Made by a program: the position numbers and the translations under genes. A stretch of 64,000 nt of DNA, from NCBI GenBank assembly GCA_944380515.1, contig CALWHT010000016.1, positions 62,001 to 126,000 on the forward strand. The letters are read 5' to 3'. This document shows positions 1 through 8,600 of the stretch, piece by piece. The notes beneath the pieces are model-generated. The model was not told where the DNA came from, did no database searches, and saw only the letters and a program-made list of their open reading frames with translations. Source of the DNA: an uncultured Roseburia sp. (lineage in GTDB: Bacteria > Bacillota > Clostridia > Lachnospirales > Lachnospiraceae). Every line of letters starts with the position of its first letter. Position 1 is the stretch's first letter.

Positions 1-406
1 TATAGCGCATCAGGCAGAAGAAAAAGGTGCAAAGCGTGACGATGAAGATAATGACGTTCATAGAGGTTTGAATCATTGTAGAGAACAAATAATTGACATC
101 GACCAGGCAGGCTTCTCCGGATGCCTGGACTGCTTCGCTGAAGGGAATGCCTTTACCCGAAACTGCCCGGAAAAACAGAAAAAGAAATATCAGTGTCTGG
201 GAGCCGATGTTTACGGCAAAGGCTTTGGTTGCCGCTCTCCTTACGTTGTTCCAGAATAATTCATCCGGAACCATCTTGGAGTAGGTGAAGAAAAAGAAGA
301 ACAGCAGAAAAGTAATCATCCACGGAGCCATATAGTAAATGCCGATGATTCCGATGAGTCCCAGCCAGCCAAGGTACGACAGTGGATTTTTTTTCGCTCG
401 TTTCAT
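1..406 (-). CDS. small membrane protein, C-terminus cut off by the window edge
   Basis: Read on the minus strand from the ATG at 406-404, behind an AGGAGG site at 420-415. The open frame has no stop for 135 codons and runs off the window start, so the C-terminus is missing. It begins MKRAKKNPLSYLGWLGLIG, followed by a hydrophobic hairpin, a polar middle and a third hydrophobic stretch near the cut end, so an integral membrane protein is likely. The N-terminal pattern (basic residues, NPLSYLG, then a Gly/Leu/Ile helix) resembles short Clostridia proteins of unknown function of the DUF3796 type. That family name is an inference. It is divergent from the thioesterase, and its promoter lies inside a long inverted repeat. 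Confidence 0.75.
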   Translation of the reverse strand, partial: MKRAKKNPLSYLGWLGLIGIIGIYYMAPWMITFLLFFFFFTYSKMVPDELFWNNVRRAATKAFAVNIGSQTLIFLFLFFRAVSGKGIPFSEAVQASGEACLVDVNYLFSTMIQTSMNVIIFIVTLCTFFFCLMRY

Positions 407-420
407 AAATAATCCCTCCT

Positions 421-477
421 TGTGATATATTTCTATCTTTATGTTATAAATATATCACATATTAAAAAGAAATGCAA
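421..477 (-). promoter_or_regulatory. promoter with a 10-bp inverted repeat, likely operator
   Basis: TGTGATATAT at 421-430 and ATATATCACA at 450-459 are perfect inverted arms 19 bases apart. On the minus strand a TTGCAT -35 (477-472) and a TATATT -10 (454-449) are 17 bases apart, and the -10 lies inside one arm. That layout fits repressor control of the small membrane gene. The regulator is not in the window. Confidence 0.55.
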
Positions 478-483
478 GGAATG

Positions 484-512
484 TTGTATTGTTTTTGGAA
501 AAACGTTATAAT
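484..512 (+). promoter_or_regulatory. promoter of the thioesterase-cvfB-ridA group
   Basis: TTGTAT (484-489), a 17-base spacer, then TATAAT (507-512), about 40 bases before the thioesterase start. Confidence 0.6.
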
Positions 513-552
513 ACGTTTAATTGACATTGCGCAAAAGAAAGAAGAGGAAAAT

Positions 553-1275
553 ATGTATAGTTTTGACAGTTATATACGTTACAGTGAGGTGGACAGTGAG
601 CTGAATCTGAAGCTTACTTCATTATTGGATTATTTACAGGATTGCTGTATTTTCCAGTCCGAGGAGCTCGGTATCGGGATAGATTACCTGGCGAAGAATC
701 ATTTGGCCTGGGTGCTTTCCTCCTGGGAGATACGGATTTTCCGTTATCCGCGGATGGGAGAGAGCGTAGCCGTCGGTACCTGGCCCTATCATTTTAAGGG
801 CTTTTACGGCTATCGTAATTTTTTGGTAAAAGATGCGGAGAATCAGACGCTTGCGGAGGCGAATTCCTTATGGGTCCTGATGGATACGCAGACAATGCAT
901 CCGGTGCGCATTTCGGAGGAGCTAAAGCAGATTTATCGGCCGGGATTTGGGGATGCCCTGGAGGGAACATGGGCGGATCGTAAAATACCGCTTCCGGAGA
1001 CGTCCGTTCCGAAGGAACCGGTGAAGGTGGCACGCTTTCATATTGACACGAATCATCACGTCAATAACGGAAAATATGTTCTGGTGGCGGAGGAATATCT
1101 TCCGGAGGGGTTTGCGGTGTCCGGCCTCCGGGCAGAGTATAAAAAAGCGGCGGTACTCGGAGATACGCTTTATCCCCGCGTTTCCTGCACCGACGGCTGT
1201 GTGACGGTGGTCATCGGGGACGAGGAAGGAATGCCCTATGCAGTGATTCAGTTTTTGGGGAAGGAAGGGCGATAA
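553..1275 (+). CDS. acyl-ACP thioesterase
   Basis: A 240-residue protein that should release fatty acids from acyl carrier protein in the cytosol. The layout is the plant-FatA/FatB-like double hot-dog: an N-terminal YIRYSEVDSELNLKLTSLLDY strand-helix unit, and a second unit containing the conserved DTNHHVNNGKYV segment that carries the Asn/His catalytic region of this family. Size matches bacterial members (about 230-250). The frame is open further upstream, but the ATG at 553 is chosen because the promoter -10 lies at 507-512 and an AGAGGAAA element sits just ahead. It is 5 bases upstream of cvfB and likely cotranscribed. Physiological substrate chain length cannot be read from sequence. Confidence 0.88.
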   Translation: MYSFDSYIRYSEVDSELNLKLTSLLDYLQDCCIFQSEELGIGIDYLAKNHLAWVLSSWEIRIFRYPRMGESVAVGTWPYHFKGFYGYRNFLVKDAENQTLAEANSLWVLMDTQTMHPVRISEELKQIYRPGFGDALEGTWADRKIPLPETSVPKEPVKVARFHIDTNHHVNNGKYVLVAEEYLPEGFAVSGLRAEYKKAAVLGDTLYPRVSCTDGCVTVVIGDEEGMPYAVIQFLGKEGR

Positions 1276-1280
1276 ATAAT

Positions 1281-2117
1281 ATGAAGCTGGGAGAATATCA
1301 AAAATTAAAGGTGATAAAACAGGTTGAGTTCGGCGTTTATCTTGCGGAACAGATGGAGGATGAAACGCTTGTCCTGCTTCCTGCAAAGCAGGTGCCGGAG
1401 GGAACCGCTGTCGGCGACAGTATCGAGGTGTTTCTCTATAAGGATTCTAAGGACAGGCTGATTGCCACCACCAACAAACCGAAGCTTGTTCTTGGAGGCC
1501 TGGCAGTGCTTCGGGTGGCCGAGGTCGGAAAAATCGGTGCGTTTCTGGACTGGGGCCTGGAGAAGGATTTGTTTCTTCCTTATAAAGAAATGACGGCGAG
1601 GGTACAGCCTGAGGATGAGGTGCTCGTTACCTTATATATTGATAAGAGCCGCAGGCTCTGTGCGAGCATGAAGCATATATACGATTTGTTGTCTACGGAT
1701 TCCCCTTATCACAAGGGCGATGTGGTAAACGGCAGGGTTTATGAATTCAGCGACAACTTCGGTACCTTTGTCGCGGTGGACGACCGTTATTCGGCGATGC
1801 TTCCGGCATTTGAGGATTGCAGCCTGCTGAAAATCGGCGATGTCATTGAGGCGAGGGTGACGAAGGTGAAGCCGGACGGAAAGCTGGATATTACGATGCG
1901 GGAGGCGGCGTATCTTCAGATAGATGAGGATGCCCAAAAAGTCATGGAAGTGATTGAGGAATATGCGGGTGTGCTGCCGTTTACGGATAAGGCATCCCCG
2001 GAGGTAATCAAGCGGGAGACCGGGCTGAGCAAAAATGCATTTAAACGCGCGGTAGGCCGGCTTTACAAGGAACGCCGCATTGAGATAACCGAAAAAGCCA
2101 TTCGGAAAATAAAATAG
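1281..2117 (+). CDS. cvfB: S1-domain RNA-binding protein, CvfB/YitL family
   Basis: 278 residues. The pattern is that of CvfB: successive OB/S1-type folds (GAFLDWGLEKDLFLPYKEM, then FGTFVAVDDRYSAMLP) and a C-terminal winged-helix-like segment (GLSKNAFKRAVGRLYKERRI). Staphylococcal CvfB binds RNA and affects virulence gene expression; the role here is likely RNA binding in the cytosol, with targets unknown. It follows the thioesterase by 5 bases and precedes ridA by 84 bases, so the three may form one transcript. Upstream of its ATG there is only a loose GGAAGG element. Confidence 0.85.
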   Translation: MKLGEYQKLKVIKQVEFGVYLAEQMEDETLVLLPAKQVPEGTAVGDSIEVFLYKDSKDRLIATTNKPKLVLGGLAVLRVAEVGKIGAFLDWGLEKDLFLPYKEMTARVQPEDEVLVTLYIDKSRRLCASMKHIYDLLSTDSPYHKGDVVNGRVYEFSDNFGTFVAVDDRYSAMLPAFEDCSLLKIGDVIEARVTKVKPDGKLDITMREAAYLQIDEDAQKVMEVIEEYAGVLPFTDKASPEVIKRETGLSKNAFKRAVGRLYKERRIEITEKAIRKIK

Positions 2118-2201
2118 GCATTGTTACGTTATTCCGTGTGTGTCGGGATATCCGGCGCGTACTGGAAAATAGAAACTAAATCAGGAAAGAAGGAATGTAT
2201 G

Positions 2202-2576
2202 ATGAAAAAAGTAATCAGTACCAATCAGGCGCCCGCGGCAATCGGACCGTATTCCCAGGCAATTGAGGTAAACGGCATGGTCTATACATCGGGAATTATC
2301 CCGGTAGTACCTGAGACAGGGGAAATCCCGGAGGGGTCTGCGGCGCAGGCAAAGCAGGCGCTTACCAATCTGTCCCATCTGCTTGAGGCGGCAGGCACAA
2401 GCATGGAAAAGGTGATTAAAACGACGGTGTTCATCAAAGAAATGAACGACTTCGGCGCGATTAACGAAGTGTACGCGACCTTTTTTGAGGGGGCTTTTCC
2501 GGCGAGAAGCTGTGTTGAGGTAGCAAGGCTTCCGAAGGATGTAATGCTTGAAATTGAGGCGATTGCCGAAAAATAA
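2202..2576 (+). CDS. ridA: RidA family enamine/imine deaminase
   Basis: 124 residues, the normal RidA length. It begins MKKVISTNQAPAAIGPYSQA and ends with the family's RSCVEVARLPKDVMLEIEAIA, which includes the arginine that binds the substrate carboxylate. RidA hydrolyses reactive enamine/imine intermediates released by PLP enzymes such as threonine dehydratase. Two adjacent ATG codons (2199 and 2202) follow an AGAAGGA site; 2202 is taken. A terminator hairpin begins 11 bases after the stop. Confidence 0.93.
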   Translation: MKKVISTNQAPAAIGPYSQAIEVNGMVYTSGIIPVVPETGEIPEGSAAQAKQALTNLSHLLEAAGTSMEKVIKTTVFIKEMNDFGAINEVYATFFEGAFPARSCVEVARLPKDVMLEIEAIAEK

Positions 2577-2587
2577 AATACCATACA

Positions 2588-2654
2588 AAAAAGCTGTCCC
2601 GGTGGAGGCGGAAGATTTTTAAACATTCCGGCCGTACACACGGGACAGCTTTTT
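2588..2654. terminator. bidirectional terminator with long loop
   Basis: AAAAAGCTGTCCCG (2588-2601) pairs perfectly with CGGGACAGCTTTTT (2641-2654) around a 39-base loop. A and T runs on both sides suit termination of ridA and of the converging YjfB-type gene. Confidence 0.75.
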
Positions 2655-2667
2655 CGGTTTTTGGCAG

Positions 2668-2880
2668 TTAAATGTAAACGTCAATCGTTCCGCCAAGCTC
2701 CGGCGTGACGGAGCGCTCCATCATCTGAATCATTGCCGCACCCATCTCCTGTGTCATGTCAAGCTGCTGGCTTAAAAGCTCCGTTGAAACGGCATAGGCA
2801 AGGCTCACCGGACTGACGGAGGAATCGGCGTCATAGGCGCTTAACGTGTCAAGCGCTGGTGTTATGCTTCCAATATCCAT
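2668..2880 (-). CDS. putative motility protein, YjfB family
   Basis: 70 residues, the usual size of the YjfB-type small proteins found in flagellated Firmicutes. The sequence is soluble and amphipathic, with a Met-rich helix (MTQEMGAAMIQMMERSV) and the C-terminal GGTIDVYI strand typical of the family. A strong AGGAGG site lies just upstream on the minus strand. The family is linked to motility in Bacillus by regulon membership; its biochemical role is unknown. No flagellar genes lie nearby. Confidence 0.75.
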   Translation of the reverse strand: MDIGSITPALDTLSAYDADSSVSPVSLAYAVSTELLSQQLDMTQEMGAAMIQMMERSVTPELGGTIDVYI

Positions 2881-3074
2881 AAAATATCCCCCTCCTTATG
2901 AATGAATAAAGAGCCGAATGTATCCGCATATCGACCAACTTTATTATGGCAGAAAATAGACAGAAATACAAGCCCGTCGATGAGTGCTGCGGACAAAAAA
3001 AGGAAATAATAAGTGTAGCATATACACAGGATTTCTGTTATAATGAAAAAAGTGTGCAGCAACGGAGGAATTTT

Positions 3075-3989
3075 ATGTATGATGTAATTATAATCGGAAG
3101 CGGTCCGGCGGGACTTACGGCGGCGATATACGGACAGAGGGCACGGCTTTCCGTGCTTGTGATGGAGAAGCAGCCGATGAGCGGCGGACAGATACTGAAT
3201 ACCTATGACGTGGATAATTATCCGGGTCTTCCGGGTATCGGGGGCTTTGAGCTTGGTATGAAGCTGCGGGAGCACGCCGATAAATTGGGCGCCGAGTTCG
3301 TGACGGCCGATGTGACGGCGGTGGAGCTTTCGGGCGAGGTAAAGAAGGTGTTGACAGAGCAGCAGACCTACGAGGCGAGAACGGTGATCCTTGCAACAGG
3401 GGCGGGTTACCGCGCGCTGGGAGTACCTGGAGAGAAGGAGCTGCGCGGTATGGGCGTGTCTTACTGCGCTACCTGTGACGGTGCGTTTTTCCGAGGGAAG
3501 GACACGGCAGTAGTCGGCGGCGGCGACGTGGCATTGGAGGATGCGCTGTTTCTGGCAAGAGGCTGCAGAAGGGTGTATCTGATACATCGGCGGGACGAAT
3601 TCCGCGGCGCGAAGGTTTTGCAGGAAAAGGTTGCGGCGACTCCGAATATCGAGGTGATTTGGGACAGCGTGGTTGTCTCGATTCAGGGAAACGAAAAGGT
3701 AGAAGCTGTCACTATATATAATAAGAAGAAACAGGAACAGAGCGAATGTGCGGTGAGCGGTGTGTTTATTGCTGTCGGGATTCTTCCGAATACCGCGATG
3801 TTTCAGGGGCAGGTGGCGCTGGATGAGGGCGGCTACATCAAGGCAGGAGAAGACTGCGTGACTGCAGCAGCCGGAGTTTTTGCGGCGGGGGATGTGCGCA
3901 CGAAGCAGTTAAGACAGGTGATTACCGCGGCTGCGGACGGTGCGAACGCCATTACCTCCGTGGAGCGTTATCTGAACGGTAAATCATAA
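3075..3989 (+). CDS. trxB: thioredoxin reductase (NADPH or related donor)
   Basis: 304 residues, standard for low-molecular-weight thioredoxin reductase. The N-terminal FAD-binding GSGPAG lies at about residues 8-13, the redox-active CATC at 131-134, and the second nucleotide-binding GGGDVALED at about 148-156. The C-terminal GVFAAGDVR is the FAD-contacting motif. It would transfer electrons to thioredoxin in the cytosol. The ATG at 3075 follows a GGAGG site at 3064-3068. A TATAAT -10 at 3039-3044 supports this start over the longer open frame from 2946. The second motif is GGGDVA followed by HRR, which fits NADPH binding. Confidence 0.92.
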   Translation: MYDVIIIGSGPAGLTAAIYGQRARLSVLVMEKQPMSGGQILNTYDVDNYPGLPGIGGFELGMKLREHADKLGAEFVTADVTAVELSGEVKKVLTEQQTYEARTVILATGAGYRALGVPGEKELRGMGVSYCATCDGAFFRGKDTAVVGGGDVALEDALFLARGCRRVYLIHRRDEFRGAKVLQEKVAATPNIEVIWDSVVVSIQGNEKVEAVTIYNKKKQEQSECAVSGVFIAVGILPNTAMFQGQVALDEGGYIKAGEDCVTAAAGVFAAGDVRTKQLRQVITAAADGANAITSVERYLNGKS

Positions 3990-4038
3990 TGCCTAAAAAT
4001 GAAGGCTTGATTTTGGTAAAATTAACAAGGAAATTCGG

Positions 4039-4067
4039 TTGACACAGAAAGAAGCCTTTGTTATAAT
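4039..4067 (+). promoter_or_regulatory. consensus promoter of the SH3-NlpC/P60 gene
   Basis: TTGACA at 4039-4044 and TATAAT at 4062-4067 with a 17-base spacer, an exact sigma-A consensus. It predicts strong, possibly constitutive, expression. Confidence 0.8.
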
Positions 4068-4129
4068 AACCGTGTAATAAATGTAACAAATTCGTAATAA
4101 ATAAGAAACCAATTGGAGGCACTTGGCGA

Positions 4130-5314
4130 ATGAACAGAAGAATTGTGAGAATTACGGGCTGTCTGCTGGCGGGAGCTCTCGCGGTGAGCAGTTCCGGGTT
4201 CCATACATACGCAGCTCCGCTTGCGGGAATTTCGAATGTGACGGCAATGGAGATTGAGGAAGGAAAAACACCCGCCGCAGGTATTTCACTTGCATTGGCG
4301 CAGTGTCTGGAGGAAAGCAACGATGCGGCAGTTGAGGCTGCGGCGCAGGAGGCGGAGCAGGTAAGTGAAAATGAGACGCCGGTTGTTTCTTCGGAGTATG
4401 CCGATATCGCAATTGCACAGGTTGATAATTATGTGAATGTCCGTTCGGAACCGAACACAGAGAGCGAAGTGCTTGGTAAGTTATATAATAATTCTGCGGC
4501 CACCGTGTTGGAGACAACGGATAACGGCTGGTACCGCATTAAGTCCGGCAGTGTGAACGGATATGTCAAGTGCGAGTACGTAGTAACCGGAAATGAAGAA
4601 CTGGCAAAACAGGTCAGTACAAAATATGCAAAGGTCAATACGACGACGCTCCATGTAAGGACGGAGCCGTCCACGGAGTCCAGCATTCTGACGCTGGTAC
4701 CGGTCGGTGATGACCTGGTAGTAATTGATGATGAATCTGTGGAGAATTGGGCAAAGGTTACCACGGAGGAAGGCGACGGCTGGGTACATACAGATTATGT
4801 CGATATGAACATTGAGTTCGTTCAGGCGGAATCCAAGGAAGAAGAAGCAGCCAGACTTGCAAAGGAAGAGGCTGAGCGTAAAGCGGCTGATGCGGCGGCG
4901 AGCGCGGCGAGAAAGAAAGCGGAGAGCAAATCCTCCGGGTCTTCGAGCAAGAGCTACGCTTCCCCGGGAAGCTCCAACGGACAGGCAGTTGCCAGCTATG
5001 CGTCCCAGTTTATCGGTAATCCTTATGTATACGGCGGAACCAGCCTGACAAACGGTGCGGACTGCTCCGGTTTTGTAATGAGCGTATATGCGGCATTCGG
5101 TGTAGGTCTTCCTCATTCCTCAAGTGCATTGAGAAGCGTCGGCTATGAGGTCAGCTTATCAGACGCACAGCCGGGAGACATTGTTTGCTACAGCGGACAT
5201 GTGGGTATTTATGTAGGCGGCGGAACAATCGTACATGCAAGTACACCGTCAAGCGGAATCAAGTATTCCAGTGTCAACTACAGAAGCCCGATTTGTGTGA
5301 GAAGAATATTCTAA
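4130..5314 (+). CDS. secreted SH3-NlpC/P60 peptidoglycan hydrolase
   Basis: 394 residues. There is a signal peptide (MNRRIVRITGCLLAGALAVS, cleavage near HTYAA), two bacterial SH3 domains (YVNVRSEPNTESEVLGKL at about residue 103 and TTLHVRTEPSTESSILTL at about 174), a Lys/Ala/Glu-rich helical linker, a Ser-rich spacer, and a C-terminal NlpC/P60 domain. The Cys (GADCSGFVMSVY), His (SGHVGIYVGGG) and a second His (IVHAS) of the catalytic triad are all present. It should cleave stem peptides (gamma-D-Glu to diamino acid) outside the cell, with the SH3 domains holding it to the wall. The consensus promoter at 4039 is its own. Confidence 0.9.
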   Translation: MNRRIVRITGCLLAGALAVSSSGFHTYAAPLAGISNVTAMEIEEGKTPAAGISLALAQCLEESNDAAVEAAAQEAEQVSENETPVVSSEYADIAIAQVDNYVNVRSEPNTESEVLGKLYNNSAATVLETTDNGWYRIKSGSVNGYVKCEYVVTGNEELAKQVSTKYAKVNTTTLHVRTEPSTESSILTLVPVGDDLVVIDDESVENWAKVTTEEGDGWVHTDYVDMNIEFVQAESKEEEAARLAKEEAERKAADAAASAARKKAESKSSGSSSKSYASPGSSNGQAVASYASQFIGNPYVYGGTSLTNGADCSGFVMSVYAAFGVGLPHSSSALRSVGYEVSLSDAQPGDIVCYSGHVGIYVGGGTIVHASTPSSGIKYSSVNYRSPICVRRIF

Positions 5315-5386
5315 AAAGATTACTCGTCAGTGGAAAATCCGAACAGGTATTATCCGCTGGCGAGTTTTGATATTACGGTAAAAAGC

Positions 5387-5425
5387 AAGGGAGATGACAT
5401 CTGAAAAAGTGTCTCTCCCTTTTTT
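5387..5425 (+). terminator. terminator stem-loop, copy 1 of a repeated element
   Basis: GGGAGA-T-GACA (5389-5399) pairs with TGTC-TCTCCC (5410-5419), followed by a T run. An almost identical element lies at 11425-11463 with two loop or wobble differences. Confidence 0.75.
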
Positions 5426-5528
5426 GTGGCATAAGAAATTGCACGGGGCCAAAAGTGTTGAATTGGATAGAATCTGCGCGGGACAGAAATATTTCTGCTA
5501 AAACGAGACGAAAAAAAACGAAATTTGC

Positions 5529-5557
5529 TTGCCGCAGTGTATGCGACGTAGTAAAAT
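5529..5557 (+). promoter_or_regulatory. possible promoter of the giant surface gene
   Basis: TTGCCG (5529-5534), 17-base spacer, TAAAAT (5552-5557). It is the best match in the gap and would start transcription just before the structured leader at 5609. Confidence 0.35.
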
Positions 5558-5608
5558 AAAAGAATAATATTTGCCGGGCTGGTACAAAAGAACGAGAAAG
5601 AGACTGGT

Positions 5609-5685
5609 CCTCACAGCACACACATATTTGTGCCGGAGCGTCACAAATATGTCCTGAGGGCATTACGTCATGAAAAACGCTCCGG
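5609..5685 (+). promoter_or_regulatory. structured leader able to form a pseudoknot
   Basis: CCTCA (5609-5613) pairs with TGAGG (5655-5659). Inside it an 11-bp perfect stem is formed by 5622-5632 and 5642-5652. Its loop, CCGGAGCG (5633-5640), is the exact complement of CGCTCCGG (5678-5685), which lies 3 bases before the GGAGG ribosome site at 5689-5693. This geometry suits a translational switch. It does not match the riboswitch consensus sequences known to me, including both c-di-GMP classes. Confidence 0.55.
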
Positions 5686-5699
5686 AATGGAGGATGAAT

Positions 5700-8600
5700 A
5701 TGAGGTGCCAAAACAGGAACGTTTGTTCTATGAGGGGGGGGGTAAAAAGTAACATGGGAAGACTGAAAAGAGTGGGACGGGGAAACAAAATTGCGGCAGC
5801 CGGATTACTTGTATTTACGCTCTTATTACAGACTGCTCCTATCGAAATCTTAGCCGCAGGTGACGGCAGCGGCGTGGCGAAATATGATTCCATCAACGAA
5901 TTTCAGGAGGCGCGGTGGCTGGAAATTCAAAATGACATGCTGGAGAAAACGGACGGGTCGGATGAGGAATTTACTTATCGGACTCCGACACAGATAAATA
6001 CGATGCTGAGTCCCGGCGGCGGTTGGCAGGTTGCAGCCGGAAATGATTATTTTCACTGGGTAGATAATGAGGCGCTTGCACAGCGGAGAATTACGGCCTG
6101 GGACGGCGGGTCTTCCAGCGTGAGCTATACGACAGTGACCTATCAGTATGAGGATATCTGTACACAGGGAAGCGACGGCACCACGCAGAGCGTTTCTCAG
6201 AGCGTGACCTATCGGGAATACAATGTCGGCAATGCAAGAGAACTGAAATATGTGATGTCACAGATTGGGAGCTCGAATGTTAAGATCAATCTTACCAGTG
6301 ACATTAACCTGAACGGTCAGGAGCAGAATTGGCAGCCCATAGACTTAAGCTCTGGCAGTCGATGGGTTTATCTGGAGGGCAACGGCCATACCATTTACAA
6401 TATGCGTTCTTTTAGGTCAGGAAGTAGTGACTCGGTAGGTTTATTCGGGGTGGTAAGCAGAAAGCTGGTTGTTAAAAATGTGAATTTTCAGTCTTCCATG
6501 CTTTTGAATTTTGGGAGTGGGTGGCGTAGCTGTTCGGGTACAGTTTACGGACGATTAAATGAAACTGGTGCCGCTTATTTATATAATGTACATGCCAGGG
6601 AGGGATATGTGCATGGAGTTCGAGACTATGCGGGCGGTTTGATAGGATATACGTATTCTAATAATGCCTTTATAAAGAAATGCTCTACAGAAGGTTATTA
6701 TGTCAGGGGTGCGTCTCATGTAGGTGGCTTGTCCGGAGTTTTTAGAAGTTCTATATATAATAATGATACGGCATATAATAGTGCATTTCCATCAGTTCCT
6801 GAGGCGTTTATGAATAATACCGCAACTTTTGGCGCTATGGCAGAGGACTGTTATTCGATCGACAGCGAGGTGTTTTCCGTCTCGTCGGGAAGCGCGGCGG
6901 ATTCCGGAGGCATGTTCTCCTGCGTTGCAGGTGCTGTTATCCGCAACTGTTATACGAATAACCTCATGTATGGAGATGAACAGACCGGCGCTTTTGTGGG
7001 CAGGGTAATTGCAGGAGGAGAGGCCGCTATAAATTATAGTGGTTACTACTATGACGATGATCACACAATCAGTGTCAATTCTTATTTTGAAAATTGTTAT
7101 TCTGCTGGTGTAGTGGAAGGAACACGGAGAATCGGTGGTTTTGCAGGATACATTGCGGGAGGCAATGTAAATTCGAATCGGGGACGTGGCGGGAATGCCG
7201 TATTTAAAAACTGTTATTCCACGGCTATGGTTGGAATGGACTATGCCGGGACGGATCTGGGCGGTTTTATCGGTCGTGATGAAAGCAACTGTGCGACGGA
7301 GATATCGCTTGATGTCAACGGGACGTCCCGGACGGTCAGCGGAAGCGCTTATATCAACTGCTATGCGGCCGGCGAGGTGGGAAACATCCGGACGGATACG
7401 GCGGTTACGGTGATTGGGCAGAATGAAAACACGCCCCGGCTGGGCGGCTTTATCGGCAGCGGCTACAGATTGCCAGGATATTATGAAGGGTGCTATTACG
7501 ACATGCAGACGACCGCGATGCGCGAGCGCGTCAGCGGGGACGGAACGGTGCGGGCCGGCATCACCGGCGTCTATACGCAGGGCTCGTCGGCAAAGGGGGG
7601 TGAAGGGCTTGCTTATTCCGCGGATGCTTCTGTGCCGAGTGTGGCCATGCCGGATGCCTCCGCCTGGTCCTACGCCGAGGGCTATTATCCGCGCCTTGCC
7701 GTATTTGAAGCGCAGGGAGCAGGCAGTACCTTTTTTGTGCCGTCCGTGACAGATGACGCCGTACGGTATTCCGTGCCGATTGCAGACTGGATCAGCACCG
7801 AAGCCGACGGGACGGTGACGGCGGAATCCCTGGATATGGTGCGTACGACAGGCAACCTGTCGAAGGCGTCGACGGCCACGGTATTCTTAGACCACTGGGA
7901 CAGCATCGTCAACACTGCCACGGGAACCGTACCGGGGGAGAATGAATGGGTGTGCGGAGTCAGCGAGAATGAGCTGGAATGGGATCCGACGGAAAACCGC
8001 TGGGAAATTTTCTACGAAAATGTAAAAGGCGGAACCTACGAGCTTAAGGTGCAGGAGGGAACCTCCTGGGCGTACAACTTCGGCAGCGACGGCTTCAATG
8101 GCGGAAACTGTAAACTGGAGCTGGCGGAAGACTCTGACGTGACCATAGGCTTTTCCTACGACAGCAGCATCTTAGACAACGGTGCAGGCAATGTCCGGTA
8201 TCGTATCGTGGCGGAGATTGCGCCAAAGAGCGGAAACCCTGAATACACAGTCACACTCGGCACGAATGAACTGCCGGGGAATACCGTATATGTGCTGGCG
8301 GGAACCGAGCGGCTGACCGGTTATAACTGGGAGACGGATGCGGAGGAAGCGACTGATATGGTTATGAAGGACGATGATGGGGATGGTACCTACGAGCTTA
8401 CCATAAATAATGTAGCCGGAGGCTATAATTACGCCTATACGGTGCTGCCTGATGACGGCACCAGAGATACCAGCGTGAACCATTTCTTTTACTTAAAAAG
8501 CGCCGACGAAGGAGGAAGGGATTCCTACCGGTTGGTCATTACCTACAACAGTAGTGACGGCACAGTCACAGAGACCGTATATGAGGCGGATCCGGGAGCC

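Noticed and set aside
922-1386. A 154-residue minus-strand frame across the thioesterase end
   Set aside because: No family features, and both overlapped plus-strand genes are well supported.
5565-5700. A c-di-GMP riboswitch at the surface gene
   Set aside because: The leader lacks the conserved core of either known c-di-GMP class; kept only as an unassigned structured leader.
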